From Euglena gracilis (taxonomy: Eukaryota > Euglenida > Euglenophyceae > Euglenales): a stretch of 64,000 nucleotides of DNA. Below the pieces are notes generated by a model. The model was not told the DNA's origin, did not search any database, and saw only the letters and a program-made list of their open reading frames with translations. The stretch lies in the NCBI GenBank assembly GCA_039621445.1, contig CP154955.1, forward strand, positions 760,558 through 824,557, in the 5' to 3' direction. Made by a program: the position numbers and the translations under genes. This document shows positions 32,885 to 45,119 of the stretch, in pieces. Each line of letters starts with the position of its first letter. The stretch's first letter is position 1.

Positions 32885-33195
32885 ACACCCCCAACGGGGC
32901 ACTTGGATGAATGGTGGTCTTTAGACCCACAAAGGGAACAACGGTTTCGCGATTGCGATTGCCTTTTGGCATCATAGCGACGCGGGGAGCGGGTATCCGC
33001 TCGACCGCGATCGGATCGCGAAGAGGATGATCCACTTCGCGACCGAGATCGCGAAGAATCGCGATTTGTATCCCGATCGCGGGTAGGGGGGCGGGGGGAC
33101 CGACCACGCGGTATGAAACCACGTCCGCTATTGCGGTGTGGTGAACATGAACGCGGTCTACCATCACCCGATCGGTACCCCGAAACCAGGACCAG
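32885..33195 (-). CDS. RS-rich exon ending in a CCHC zinc knuckle
   Basis: The minus strand reads SGYRSGDGRPRSCSPHRNSG, DSSRSRSRSGSSSSRSDRGR, then NRCSLCGSKDHHSSKCP. The last segment is C-x2-C-x4-H-x4-C, a zinc knuckle that binds RNA or single-stranded DNA. Arg-Ser repeats before a knuckle occur in RSZ-type splicing factors and in some retrotransposon Gag proteins. A GTTGGG donor-like site follows Cys-Pro. The flanks (32830-32900, 33190-33275) share a GGGTTGCGGGGA...CCGTACA motif with 62225-62260, which hints at a mobile context. Confidence 0.6.
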
Positions 33196-33279
33196 GAGAG
33201 GGTGGGGGGGTCGACCCCCCACCCACCACCCATAGGGTTGCGGGGATTCCCGTACACCCCTGCACACCACACAACACTA

Positions 33280-35500
33280 AAAGGGTAATTTCGAGCTTCT
33301 AGGGATTTTGATTCAACAAAATTGGGACTGGTGAGCGGCACACGTTTGCATGAATCATTGCCGTTTTGAGCTTCTTTCGTTTTGAGCACACATTTCTTTG
33401 CAACCACATTCTGATGCCAATCCCCTGCCATTATTCACTGGCTTACTATCAAATGCACCTGCGCTGGCTCTCCAGAAATTCACCGTAGTTCAGCACTCTG
33501 CCCAAACTTCGACAAGCTCATGGCACATTCCATGGGGAAAAAAAGGCTTCCTGTGGAGGGTGTGGAAGGAAAATACCAACCACAACTCAACAGCACAAAT
33601 GAGCAACCGCTTACCCTTGGATCCAAAAACATATGTAATTGTTGGACCCCCCCGGGAGGCACCTTTAAAGCAACAAGCAAGGCTGGCCAGAAATGGCCAG
33701 ATGAGCTCATCGTTACAAATTAAAAATCTTGGTCCATTTGCAATCATCCGTAGTTATCCTGATTTATCCTGATTTTGGGGTTTGGGGCTCATCCGTAGTT
33801 ATCTGTAGTTGTCCTCCATTATCCGTAATTACCCATCCACGCACCCAAAACCCTCCCAAAATCAGACAAAAATTTGGCCCAGGTTCGGTCGGGCGGGCAG
33901 ACCCATACAGCACCCATCCCCATGTGTGGAGTCCAGGAGTCCAGCAGCCAAACCCACCCATTCAAAACCCCATCCACCCCGCCCAGGCGTCTTCTCAAGC
34001 CCCCCGGGGGGGTCCCCCTACCCGCTCAGCCCGGTGCGGGACCTCCCGAAAATGCGGCCGTCTGAGGGCATTTCCCGAAAAAATTTCAGCTCTTCGTGCG
34101 GAAACCCACACCCAGGCCTCCTGCCCAGGCCCCCCCCCCCCCAGGGGGGTCCGGCCCTGGACACACCCACCCCCCGGGGGGGTCTTCTGACTGAAAAAAA
34201 AAGCCTGACCCCCAGGGGCAGAGGTTACAACCGCATAAACTAAAATATTATAATATTATATTATAGTGGTATAAGCTCAAGTCAAAAGAAGGATACTGCC
34301 ATGATCCACGAAAGCCACCTCCCCCCCCCCGAATAGAAGCCCACCCCGAGGCTTCGTGATGCAGGGAGGGGGGCTTCTATTGGGGGGGGGGTATTCAATT
34401 CAATCAATAATTCAGGAGGGAAGAATTGTGCTTCATTTTCTGCTGCACCTTCTTTTTCCCTTTGCCAGCTTCCCTTTAGAAATTTTGGGTTGAAGATTTT
34501 CTGATTGGCACCCACGCAACCACGCAACCACGCAAACCCCCCCAATAGATGATTCACTAATAACGATCCATGTGGGCATCCCCCTGTTCTAGGCTCCACA
34601 ACACTCCACTGCCCACAAAGACAATACTTCCCAATCCACAGGGCATCAGTCAAGCTTGTGCACTTCTGGCTTTTTCCTTGTGTGCAATGACGTAGAGAAA
34701 CAAAAGGCCTGTCTGTAAATATGTGCATTGAATGAAAACATTTTGGCTGTTTTTTTGAAAAAGAATCAAACTTCCGTCTTCACTTTTAATTTAGACAAAA
34801 CTGGGCTTCAATGTAAACTCATGATAAACCAAATTTCGCAGGTGCTGATCCGAAAAATATGATCAATGCTGATTCTCCAATCCACTGCTGAATAGAGCCT
34901 TGAGCACAACGTCACAATCAATCCTCATTATTGAACATGTGGGTTGCAACTGCCCGGTGCTGCCTCGTGCGAAGAACAAAAAGCCAGGTAGTCTCAAAAA
35001 AAAGAGGGATTACGATGCTAATCCATTTTCCTTCTGCCATTTTCTGTAATGTTCGAGGTCTTGGCCTGCCAACTGTCGCGCAAATACAGCATCTGTCCGG
35101 TTCCTGATCGTAGCGAGCGCATATGACTTTCTCTGCAGCGACCTTAAATACATGAGTGCAGGCCTTCACCAAATGGTTGAGAGGTGAACAAGCCCCAAAG
35201 CCCCAAAGGTTACATACGTACGTACCTGTCTACCTCTCTAGCTGGCCGATTAAGCTCAAACATGTGTAAAAAGCCAAGACAACTTCCCAATACCATACAC
35301 AGACCAGCCAGTGTAAAGGTCTAGAGCACAGCTTGCACGGTGGCCTCCTCTGCAAGGGAACACACGTTCTTGATGATTGGACGAGAAACGGATATCTTGC
35401 TTCCAAAAGTGAAGTGGGAATGTGCCATTGGAATTGTAGGGGTAACCAAATAGGAAGACTACTCCAGTGAGTGAAAGCAATTGTAATCGAGCGGTATGAG
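33280..35500. other. No confident gene; downstream side of the mTERF-like gene
   Basis: 33745-33835 is a fragment of the E4-type ATCCGTAGTT array. 33960-34210 has C/G runs. 34240-34270 is a short TATAATATTATA tract. Minus-strand ORFs at 34282-34728 and 34918-35172 lack motifs and coding bias. Remaining 3-prime exons of the mTERF-like gene could lie here. Confidence 0.35.
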
Positions 35501-35509
35501 GGGAAAGCC

Positions 35510-35649
35510 TTCCTAAAGCGGGGCCGCAGCCGCCGTTGCAAACTCACATACCAAATTTGCGGGCATTGGTTCAGCTCCTTGGGGGTGACGTGCATCTCGT
35601 CCCGGAGAAAAGACAAGGTCGGCTGCAGCTTCTTCTCCCATCCACCCAT
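35510..35649 (-). CDS. mTERF-repeat exon (third of three)
   Basis: After a GCTGGCAG acceptor (AG at 35651-35650) the minus strand reads WEKKLQPTLSFLRDEMHVTP, KELNQCPQIWYVSLQRRLRP, RFR. This is a C-terminal-type mTERF repeat: L.FL...+.V....+...P.I...S...RLRPR. mTERF proteins are alpha-solenoid nucleic-acid-binding regulators of organelle transcription, splicing or ribosome assembly. A GTATGTGAG inside the exon looks like a donor, but the coding match runs through it. The real 3-prime end has no GT nearby. Confidence 0.75.
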
Positions 35650-36244
35650 CTGCCAGCTTCAGACGCGATCCGCTAAAGATACCCTTACATTAAAAAAAAA
35701 AATTGCAAGAAACACGGTGACACATGGCAGCTGCCCAATTTCAAACTACCCTCGACCAGAAAAAAAAATGCCTCTAGCGTTCAGCGCTGAGGTGGAAATG
35801 AGATTTTGAGTGCAATTTCCCGGGGGGGGGGGGTTGGTTGTTTATGCAATTGATTAGATTTTTCCTGAAAACTGTTGGAAAAAAAGAAAACTCCATTGTC
35901 TTGTTTTTTTTCCTTTCATTGAGGCACCTCCCCCTCAACCTCAATGAACACTAAGCCAACAATCTGGCCAGTCCAGATGGGGGCACACATTCTTTGGGCA
36001 TGGGTTGTATAGGCATTTGCATTGCTGTAATTACACTGCTGTCTGGATTGGGCAGGGGGGGGGTAGACATGGGTGAGATACCAGAGGTTCCTTTATGATG
36101 ACTGTCTGTCATCCGTGTGTGCCCGCCTCATCTGGCTTCCATGCACTAAAAATGTTCCAGAACAATGACTGCAGAGGACTTACATATGCCGAGAAAATAC
36201 TTAAAACTTGCAAAATGTCGAAATGACCCTTTTTGGGTGGTCAA

Positions 36245-36427
36245 CAGGCTTTTGCTTAAGGACCCCCGGGGGGGTACTGGCTAGCCAATCGGCTAGACAC
36301 TGGAAAAAGTGGACTAGCTAGACCCCCCCCCCCCCCCCCCCCCTCCCCCCCCCCCCCCCCCCCCTCCCCCACCCCCACCCCCCCCCCCCCCCCCCCAACC
36401 CCCCCCCCCTCCCCCCCCCCCCCCCCT

Positions 36428-36465
<38 letters not shown>

Positions 36466-36795
36466 ACCCCACCCCCCCCCCCCCCCCCCCCCCCCCCTAC
36501 ACCCCGGCGCTGCGCGCCGGAGGAAAAATGGGGTTTTTAACAGGTTTTTGGCTGATTTTGTTCCAAAAATTCCCAAAAATGGCCAAAAACGGGCATTCTT
36601 GGCCATTTTTGGGGTCCCAAAAAAAATTTTCGGCGCTTCGCGCCGGTCACTGGAAAAAAAATTTCCACTAGCTAGCCCTGCTAGCAGACCCCCCCGGGGG
36701 GGGGATCTGCTAGAAAACCCACTAGCCAAATTTGGACTAACTGCAGTCCAGCCCCCCCGGGGGGGGGGTACTGCAATCCCTTAAGCAAATGCCTG
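36245..36795. mobile_element. E9: hAT-like MITE with a long C tract
   Basis: 551 bp. Ends are CAGGCTTTTGCTTAAGG and CCTTAAGCAAATGCCTG (one difference in 17). The target duplication GTGGTCAA at 36237-36244 and 36796-36803 is exact. It shares a GGCTGATTTTGTTCCAAAAA block, GGCGCTTCGCGCCGG hairpins and CACTAGCCAAATTTGGACTA with E10 and E12. It lies in the presumed mTERF intron between 35.6 and 37.4 kb. The C tract accounts for about 180 bp of its length. Confidence 0.92.
36319..36497. repeat. Nearly pure poly-C tract, about 180 bp
   Basis: Only scattered T and A interrupt the C run. E12 has a much shorter C/G run at the same place, so the tract probably expanded in this copy or is an assembly artefact. 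Confidence 0.9.
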
Positions 36796-37014
36796 GTGGT
36801 CAATTTTGGGGTGCAAAAAAATATGGTGCCTCGGACCAAAAAAAGCCGAGAACCCCTGTCTAACTCACCTAACCCCCCCCCAGGACTTTTGGGTTGGTGG
36901 AAATCCTGGAGGGGGTCGGTTTAGACAAGGGGTCAGCTTCAGAGGGAGCACACAGCTGGCCGATAGCTGGCCGACGGCGTGACTTAAGTGGGTTGATGTT
37001 AGCAAGGCGATTTC

Positions 37015-37200
37015 AATTGGCAAATGCCCAATTTGGTGGGGCCAATTCCTAACTGAGTGACAACTGCCAAATTTGGGATGCAAACTCTTAATTTTCGGGG
37101 GCAAATGCTGAATTTTGGGTGTGATATCCAATTTTTGTGGCAAACCGCCTAATTTTGGTGCAAACTTCAAATTTTAGGTGTCATATACCTAATTTTGTAA
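37015..37200. repeat. Degenerate CAAATGCCxAATTTTGG array
   Basis: About seven diverged units of roughly 25-30 bp, each containing GCAAA(T/C)(T/G)CC(C/T)AATTTTGGG-like sequence. It resembles a decayed subterminal MITE array. Confidence 0.5.
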
Positions 37201-37399
37201 TTTTGGCTTCCATTATGTTGTGCTTGTTTGTCATCCAACTTGCCATGGGTCTATTTATTTCTTTTTTTTTGATTGATATTCTGGAATGGGTCGGTTTGGA
37301 AGGGTAGGTCGGTTTAGAAGGGGGGTCAGTTTAAATGGGGGGGTAACAATGCAATGCAGGCAATCTCGAAATGCAGGGAACAGAGAATCTTGGCAGATT

Positions 37400-37570
37400 C
37401 GTGGTCGACACTCAAAGTGAGAACTCTTGGAAATAATTGAATTATTCTTCTAACGTCCAAATCGTTGTCGCGGAGGAACCGCTCTTTCTTTTGCAATGTC
37501 GACACCCGAAACCCGAATAAGAATGGCATTCCGCCCAGCGATTTCAAAACTTTGAGCAGCAAGCTGGGGA
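37400..37570 (-). CDS. mTERF-repeat exon (second of three)
   Basis: The minus strand reads VNLPSLLLKVLKSLGG, then LQKKERFLRDNDLDVRRIIQ, LFPRVLTLSVDHESAK. FLR..DLDVRRIIQLFPRVLTLSV is a canonical mTERF repeat, in which a Pro follows the third helix start. GC content is lower than in the other two exons, and neither boundary has clear splice signals, so limits are approximate. Position and strand fit between the exons at 50.3-50.6 and 35.5 kb. Confidence 0.6.
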
Positions 37571-37579
37571 GGTTCACAA

Positions 37580-39240
37580 CCTTCTTTGATCATGCATGCA
37601 ATTATATTCTGGAGTATTTTGATTGGATTTTAGTTTTGAGAACATGCATATTCCAAATTGGGCAATTTATTGGTAAAAAAAACTCAAAAAAATGAAAAAA
37701 AATTGTCCAGAAAAAACTTGGCCACGCGGAAAAATCGGGCAAAATGTGGAATTTTTTTGAAGGGGAGTTGCCAGCAAGAAAAACAGAAAAAATCGTCGTG
37801 GGAAAAAAAACAAAAAAAAGATGTAAAAAAAACACGAAAAACACGAATTTTACAAAATTCAAAAAACACAAACACACACAAAGAAACGCACTGGCGTAAC
37901 CCCCCGGAGCGCATACGTTGGAAAGCAGGGCATTCTTGAAGATTTAACAGTGGTTCAAACACTGAAAAAATAACCAGCGCTTTTTTGTGTGTTAAAAATT
38001 CACAAAAAAAATGCAATAAATAGGGTATACTGAAACGTATTTGGAGAAACTGTCGATTAATAGAATTGGTCCCAAGCAAATAATATAAAATAAATTGGTC
38101 CCCAATGAAATAGATTCCTAAATCGATGTGATCTATGACTGTTTTAAGAAATGTGCCCAAAAGCAAAAAGAGACACTGAATTTGGGGGGGGGTCGCATGC
38201 AGTAATTGACAAAAAAAATGCGAACAAAAAGAACAGGAAGAACAGGAAGTAGTAAAGACGGGGAAAGTATTAGATACTAGATTCAAGAACAAAGATGGGA
38301 AACATTTCCCACAAAAATTACCATCATATTTTTGTTGGGAATTTTGTTTTGGATAAATCCTTCGTGTTTTTACTTTTTTGCACTGGCTTATTAAAAGCAT
38401 GCCTTCGAAAATTGCTCAGCACATTTGATCCATTACGCAGACAAAGAACACAAATGGCATAGAAAAGCAAAAAAAAGTAAAAAATGATCCAATGCATGAA
38501 ATTGAATTCCAATTTTGGAATCTTGTGAAATTGCTTGATTGGTGTTTACCACTTTTACAATATCCACCTCAAATGCTTGCATATACAACAAAACTTCTCG
38601 AAAATGCAGCGTCTTTCTACAAAGCAGTTGGGGGGAGGGATGGATTCATTTCAGAGAGATTACGGCTAAATGTCAACAGAATTTTGGCACTGAACTCAAC
38701 GAACTTATCTGGGCAAAAAAAATATCAAAACGAAACTGCACCAGAGAAATCTGGTCCTTTGTGCAAATTTTCAGCAAACGAACTAGACCATTTTTGGTGT
38801 TTTCAGCAACAAACACAAAAGACAGACCCAGCATCTTTATTTTTTTTGGAGGGGTGGGAGGCAATCCTGCCCAGTCTCCCAGTCCTGCCCAGCTTATTTG
38901 CCTCCCAGGCTGTTGAGTCAATTTGCACCCCCCCCCCCGAACTTGGCCCCTGGCTTGTTGGAGCCAACATGGAGGGATCTTCTCGCAGAGCTCATACTAT
39001 GTAAAAATCAAGCGGTTTTCAGGTACGTTCCCAGAAGTTTTAAAATCCAATCCTCCTTGGGGGGAGGGTACCAAAAAGGACATTTTCAAGAGATGCGGGC
39101 CTGGGTGCAGAGCAGAGAAAAAAAGGAGTAGCAGTTGGGCTGCTGGCTGGATTTGAGCTGCAGGCTGGCTGGACCCCGCCCCGGGGGATGGGGTACCCTC
39201 CGGCTTCAGAAAGCCCCTGGTTGCTGGGCCACTATTTACC
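37580..39240. other. Presumed intron; no gene seen
   Basis: A-rich 37670-37880. A plus-strand ORF starting near 38492 has a faintly mTERF-like stretch (QYPPQMLAYTTKLLENAASF) but is on the wrong strand for the gene and is AT-rich. 39130-39219 is a diverged right end of an E6-type element. Confidence 0.35.
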
Positions 39241-39247
39241 AACAGGA

Positions 39248-39519
39248 GCGCCGTTATTTTTTAACAGGTTTTTGGCTGATTTTGTTCCAAAAAATCCCAA
39301 AAATGGCCAGAAACGGGCATTTTTGGCCATTTTTGGGGGTCCCAAAAAAATTTTCGGCGCTTCGCGCCGGTCACTGGAAAAATTTTTTCCACTAGCTAGC
39401 CCTGCTAGAGCAGACCCCCCCCGGGGGGTCTGCTAGAAAACCCACTAGCCAAATTTGGACTAGCTGCAGTCCAGCCCCCCCCCCCCCCGGGGTGCTGCAA
39501 TCCCTTAAGCAAATGCCTG
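39248..39519. mobile_element. E10: left-truncated copy of the E9/E12 family
   Basis: Begins within the GCGCCG hairpin region and runs through the GGCTGATTTTGTTCCAAAAA block and ACTAGCCAAATTTGGACTAG to the right end CCTTAAGCAAATGCCTG (39503-39519). The left end is missing. The right flank is GCGCCATAGCGCCATA, an 8-mer twice in tandem, which may reflect target duplication plus rearrangement. Confidence 0.8.
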
Positions 39520-41460
39520 GCGCCATAGCGCCATAGCAGGCAAACTCTGGAGGGGGATTTGTCACGGGGACCAGAAAAATAAGGAAAGAAATGTGGATTG
39601 CAGAGAGGTTTGGAGGATGCAGGGGGGGGGGGACAGGAGAGCAGCATTTGCTCCTTCCCTCGACGGGGAGCTGCTGTGAAGACCTTCTTGGTGTCCAGCT
39701 CACCTGGAAATACTGACAAACACAGCTCGAAATCCTTGATTTTCGCCTGTATTGTCTCGGGTCTGTACCCCAAAATATGAGGTGCAGGGCAAGCATTGCT
39801 GCATTAATTGAGGTTTTCCTCCAAACTGCCAATTCTGCCATGGTTTTTTGCTTGATAATCTTCCAAAACTTCCACTTATCCCTGAACCCTGAATATACTC
39901 ACTTCTTTTTTTCAGAATTGAAACATCCTGCCGCCATGTTGGGAACACTGTTGGTCTTTCCAGGGCGCTAACGATAACAAAAAGCAGCAAGAAAAAAATG
40001 CACTGAGAACGACAAAGCCACAGAAAACAAAAATGCTTGTGCCTTCCTCAATGCAACCACCACTCCTAAGCCAAGCTCCTTTAAACAATCCACCATAGCT
40101 TGCATTCCCTCGATACGCCTCATGAACAAACACAACCAGGAATGGATGGAAAATCATCTTAGGTTGCCTTGCGGGGTGTTTGAACAACAATATTTCATAA
40201 GGAGGGGGGTCCAGCTGCTGGCTGGAAAAAAGAGTGCTGGCTTTGGGCCTGGTTGGTTGGCTCTGAAACTGGCTGGACACAAAAGCGGGCAAGAACAGTC
40301 TATATCCGGCTAGGTTGGATTATTCGCCAAAGCTTCGAGACGAAACAACCCAAAAACAGAGGCGGCGAGAAATTAATATCAGAGGCCTTTGGAAAAATTG
40401 CAAAAAAATTTCGGAAAAATTGCGGGAAAATTATTATTGGGAATATAGACATTTCTGCTGGGGGGGGGACTGAAAAAAACTTCGAAAATTTGGTCATTTT
40501 GCAATGTAGGTGTAAATTTTGAGCCATTGTTCACATTTTTCACAACAAAAAGTCTCAAAGCATGATTTTTGCAACTTTGGGAACACGCTGATTCTTTTTT
40601 TTCCAGTTTTTCACCTAAATTTTGCCGGGAAATGATCATGACTGGAAAAAAAAATACCCAAGAAATTGCATGTTAAGGACAGAAATCGCTAAATTTTGGC
40701 AATTTTTTAAAAAAATTTGGCAAATCTTGGAAAACTTGCAACAGAATAATGCAAAAAGCACTTGGATTCCCTTGTGAAAGATTAAAAGAAAGGCGGAACT
40801 CATTTCGCCTTCCATGTCAGGTTCATGTGGAAAATTGTGGAAAAGCAAAAAAATCACGGAAAATTTGTGGAAATACAATAGAGTACAATTGCGGAAAATT
40901 GTTGAAAATTGTTGAAATTGCGGGAAAACTGTGGATATCAATCCCCCCTGCCGAAAATCACCCCCAAAATACTCAAAAAATCGACTTCACCTTTGCACCG
41001 GATTTTCCACTGATTTCTTTTTCCAGTGTGCCCTAGCTTCGCCGGCCTGGCCACAACCCATGAAAATTCTTATACATTGTTGTCCATAATTATCCGTAGT
41101 CGCAAAAAAAAGCTTGCGCTGACTGGGGATATCCATCTGCAACCAAGGAGAACAGAAATGCTCCTCACAGAAATGCCTCAAAATGCCTAAAAATTAAAAT
41201 AAAATCACAGAAAATGACAAAGCAGCCAAAAGTAGCCAAAACATACAAAAATTGGCAAAAATAGACAAAGAGCAGCTGGAAACAGCCAGAAATGGCTGAG
41301 GGGGGGGTATGGCCAAAAGTGGCCCGCCACCGAACCCTTCTTCTCAAGCTGTCCGATAATTATTGTCTGTTGTTTTTGTATTTTGCCAAAAATTGCCAAA
41401 AACTATCCCATTTTCCTCATGCAGTTATTGTTCATCCTGACTGGTCAAAATTGGGCTTAT
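39520..41460. other. Presumed intron; no gene seen
   Basis: 40390-40950 holds scattered GCGGAAAATT(G/T)TTGAAAATTG-type short repeats. 41080-41510 is a diverged relative of E4 (GGGGATATCCATCTGCAACC, ATCCGTAGTTATCC). No supported exon. Confidence 0.4.
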
Positions 41461-41466
41461 CCTGAA

Positions 41467-41856
41467 TTACTCGCAATCATCCTCATCCGTAGTTATCCAT
41501 AACCATCTGCAGTTGTCACGGTACGTTATTACTTCCATCCATTTTAAATTAGATTTTTTTATCCTGTTTTCAAAGCTCATTGTGTCCATACAGTTTCTTT
41601 TGAAGTGCTTCTCGGTGGAGTTCTCTGTTTCTCTACACAGAAACTTAAGCAGATTTTCTTGTGAAATTTCAGTCAGAGGGAGTTTTTTTTGATCCCCAAT
41701 CGAGTGAACACCGTAAACAGCAATCAGTGATGTGAATAAAGATGGCTCAACGCTTCCACCTGATTTTGGAAAGAATGGCTGAAGAAACCCAATTTCATTG
41801 AAAGAAACGCAGCTCATCAAATCCTGTTCTGGGTGCCGATTTGAGAACAAATTCAA
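41467..41856 (-). CDS. Hypothetical ORF, 129 codons
   Basis: Open minus-strand frame from MNLFSNRHPEQDLMSCVSFN with mixed residues and no low complexity. AT-rich compared with supported exons, no recognised motif, and lying in a presumed intron next to a microsatellite. May be chance. Confidence 0.2.
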   Translation of the reverse strand: MNLFSNRHPEQDLMSCVSFNEIGFLQPFFPKSGGSVEPSLFTSLIAVYGVHSIGDQKKLPLTEISQENLLKFLCRETENSTEKHFKRNCMDTMSFENRIKKSNLKWMEVITYRDNCRWLWITTDEDDCE

Positions 41857-42075
41857 TCCAATCCAATGGACTCAAAAAAAGCGAGATGTAAATTGATGGA
41901 AGAAATGGAATTATGCCGGCGACCGTGCAAAACTTCAGACAAACACAGGCGTCAGCGTGGAGAACCAAGCCAAAATTGGATCAATGAAAGCCCATTCTCC
42001 ACAACTCCTGCGCAACTTTTCAGAGTGACACATCTGGATCCTCAATATTTGTACACATGTGCCCACACATTCTGA

Positions 42076-42437
42076 TGTATATATATATATATATATATCT
42101 ATATATAGATATATATATATTTATATATATATATATCCGATATATATGTATGTATGTATATGTATGTATATATGTATATATATATATGGATATATATATG
42201 TATATATGTATGTATGTATGTATGAATGTATGTATGTATGTGTGTATGTATGTATGTATGTATGTATGTATGTATGTATGTATGTATGTATGTATGTATG
42301 TATGTATGTATGTATGTATGTATGTATGTATGTATGTATGTATGTATGTATGTATGTATGTATGTATGTATGTATGTATGTATGTATGTATGTATGTGTG
42401 CATGCATGTATGTATGTATGCATGCATGCACGTAAGT

Positions 42438-42500
<63 letters not shown>

Positions 42501-42710
42501 TAGGTAGGTAGGTAGGTGTGTAGGTAGGTGGGTAGGTAGGCAGGTAGGTAGGAATGTATGTATGCATGCATGTATGTATGTATGTATGTATGTATGTATG
42601 TATGTATGTATGTATGTATGTATGTATGTATGTATGTATGTATGTATGTATGTATGTATGTATGTATGTATGTATGTATGTATTTATGTATGTATGTATG
42701 TATGTACAAG
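42076..42710. repeat. Compound AT / ATGT / GGCA microsatellite
   Basis: (TA)n at 42076-42200, (ATGT)n to about 42400, a GCAT transition, (GGCA)n at 42437-42500, GGTA variants to 42550, then (ATGT)n again to about 42705. Poly-His/Tyr readings are artefacts. Confidence 0.97.
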
Positions 42711-42864
42711 TAGGCGCTAGCTTCGCTACGCGCGTGAGCTTCGCTCACCCCCCCCCCTCCCCCAAAAGCCACATCCTTACATTGCGGTCGCAGTTTTCCC
42801 ATCTCCTTTTCAGGCCGGACGCAAAAGCCTTTCAAATCATGGATTTGCTTATGGCCTGCCCGGT

Positions 42865-44985
42865 TGCCTGAGCCGGCCCGGCCCGGCCGGCGACCCAGCA
42901 GCCCAGCCCGGCACAGCCATCGGCCCAGCGGCCTGACCTGGTCTGGCCCGGCCCGGCCCGGCCTGGCCGGCGGCCCAGCGGCACGGCACGGGACGGCAGT
43001 CCGGCAGCCTGACCCGGCCCGGCCCGGCCGGCGGCCCCGCGGCCCGGGCCTGCCCGGCCCAGCAGGCGGCCCGGCCCGGCCTGGCCCGGACCGACCGGCG
43101 GCCCAGTCCGACCCGGCTGGCGGCCAGGCCCAGCCCGGCCCGGCGGCACAGCCAGCGGCCCGGCCTGACCCGGCCTGGCATGGCTCGGCCTGGCCAGGCC
43201 TGGTCGGCGGCCCGGCCCGGCCCGGCCAGGTGGCACGGTCCGGCACGGCTGGCGGCCCGGCCCCTCCCGGCCCCGGCCCGCCCCTCCCTTCCGGCCGGCC
43301 CGGCCCTTCCCCCCTTCCCCCCCGGCCGGCCCCGGCCCCCCCCTTCCTGTCCCCTCGGCGCTGCCCTCCTTCCGGCCCCGGCCCGGACCGCCGGCCCTTC
43401 CGGCCTGCGAGCCCTGGCCCGCCCGGCCGGCGGCCCCCCGGCCTGGCCCGGCCACCCACCCCCGGCCCCTCCGGCCCCCCCCCCCCTCCTGGCCCCCGCC
43501 CTGGCCTGGCCCGGCCCTTCCGGCGACCTGACCAGCCCACCCGGCCGCCCGGCCGGCCCCGCCCTCCCCGGCCCCCCTCTCGGCCCGGCCCGGCCCGGCC
43601 ACAGCCCTCCCCGCACCCTGCCCTGCCCCCCCGGCCCGGCCCTGCCCGGCCCTGCCCCTGCCCCCCCCTCCCCCCCTGCCCCCCCCCGGCCCCCCCTGTG
43701 CCCGGCCCGGCGGCCCGCGGCACGGCCGGCCCCGGCCCCTTCCCCGCCGGCGTCTGCCCCCCGGCCCCCGGCCCCCGGCCCCCCGGCCCGGCCTGCCTGG
43801 CCCGGCCTGTCTGGCAGGCGGCCCGGCCCAGCGTCACAGCCAGCGGCCCGGCAGCCTGACCTGACCTGGCTGGCCCAGCGGCACGGCCCAGCCCGGCCGG
43901 CGGTTCAGCGGCACGGCTCAGCCTGGCCGGCGGCATGGCCTGGCCTGGCCGGCGGCTCAGCGACCCGGTCCGGCCCGGCCCGGCGGTTCAGCCAGCGGCC
44001 CAACCTGCAGCGGACCAGGAGCCCGGTGGCCCGGCCCAGCCCGGCCCGGCGGCACGGTCCGGCACGGCCGGCGGCCCGGCGGCACGGCCCGGCCCGGCCG
44101 GCGGCCCAGCGGCCTGACCCGGCGGCCCAGCCTGCCTGGCAGGCGGCCCGGCCCGGCCCGGCGTCACAGCCAGGGGCCCGGCAGCCTGACCTGACCTGGG
44201 CCCGGCCCAGCGGCACGGCCCAGCCCGGCCGGCGGTTCAGCGGCCCGGCCCGGCCCGGCGGCACACCCAGCGGGCCCGGCCGGCAGCCCAGCGGACCGGC
44301 CCGGCCCAGCCCGGTGGCCCGGTGGCCTGGCCCGGCACGGCCGGCGGTCCCTCGACCTGACCCGGCCCATTCCGGCCGGCGGCACAGCCAGGCCGGGTCA
44401 GGCCGGCGGGCCGCTGGCTGTGCCGCCGGGCTGGGCTGGGCCGCCGGCCGAGCCGAGCCGGGCCGCCGGGCCGGGCCAGGCGGGGCCGGGCCGCCGGGCC
44501 GGGCCAGGCGGGGCCGGGCCGGGTCGTGCAGGCCGGGTCAGGCCACCGGGCTGGCCCGTCCCGGCACGGCCCGGCACGGCCGCAGCCCGTCGGCATGGCT
44601 CGGCCTGACTGGCGGCTCAGCGGCCCGGTCCGACCCGGCCCGGCGGCACAGCCAGCGGCGGCCCGGCGGCCTGACCTTGGCCTGGCCCGGCCCAGCCCGG
44701 CCCGGCCCGGCGGCACGGCCTGGCCCGGCCGGCGGACCAGCGGCCCGGCCCAGCTCGGCGGCACAGCCGGCGGCCCCGGCCCAGCCCGGCCCGGCGGCAC
44801 AGCCAGCGGACCCGGCCTGACCCGGCCAGGCCCGGTCTGGCCCGGCGGCACGGGTGTTCCCGGCCCGGCCCAACGGCACAGCCAGCGGCCCGGCGGCCTG
44901 ACCCGGCCTGCACGGCCCGGCCTGGCCCGGCCTGGTTGGCGGCCCGGCTCGGCCTGGCCCAGCGGCATTGTCTCATGTTTACTGA
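42865..44985. repeat. GC-rich satellite of GGCCCGGC(C) units
   Basis: About 2.1 kb built from CGGCCCGGCCCGGCC, GGCGGCCCAGC, GGCACGGC and TGACCCGGCC modules. The C-rich strand is on plus except at about 44395-44560, where the modules are inverted; the junction is a palindrome around GGCGGCACAGCCA...TGGCTGTGCCGCC. Open frames of more than 500 codons on either strand come from absence of A/T-rich stops, not from a gene. Confidence 0.95.
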
Positions 44986-45119
44986 TTTTGGGCAGCAAAA
45001 CTCTGTTATATTCCAGCAGGGGTGGGGATGCAACTTGGCCCTTCAAATTATGCAAATCAAAAAAAAATGCAAAAAAATGCAACTTGCATCACCCCCTGAG
45101 AAAAAGCAGGAATAGTTCC

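Noticed and set aside
38492-38700. Plus-strand mTERF-like stretch
   Set aside because: Resemblance is faint, the sequence is AT-rich, and it lies on the strand opposite to the three convincing mTERF exons.
42020-44820. Very long ORFs (over 500 codons) on both strands
   Set aside because: They run through the GC-rich satellite and ATGT microsatellite; open on both strands because stops are absent, with no domain-like sequence.
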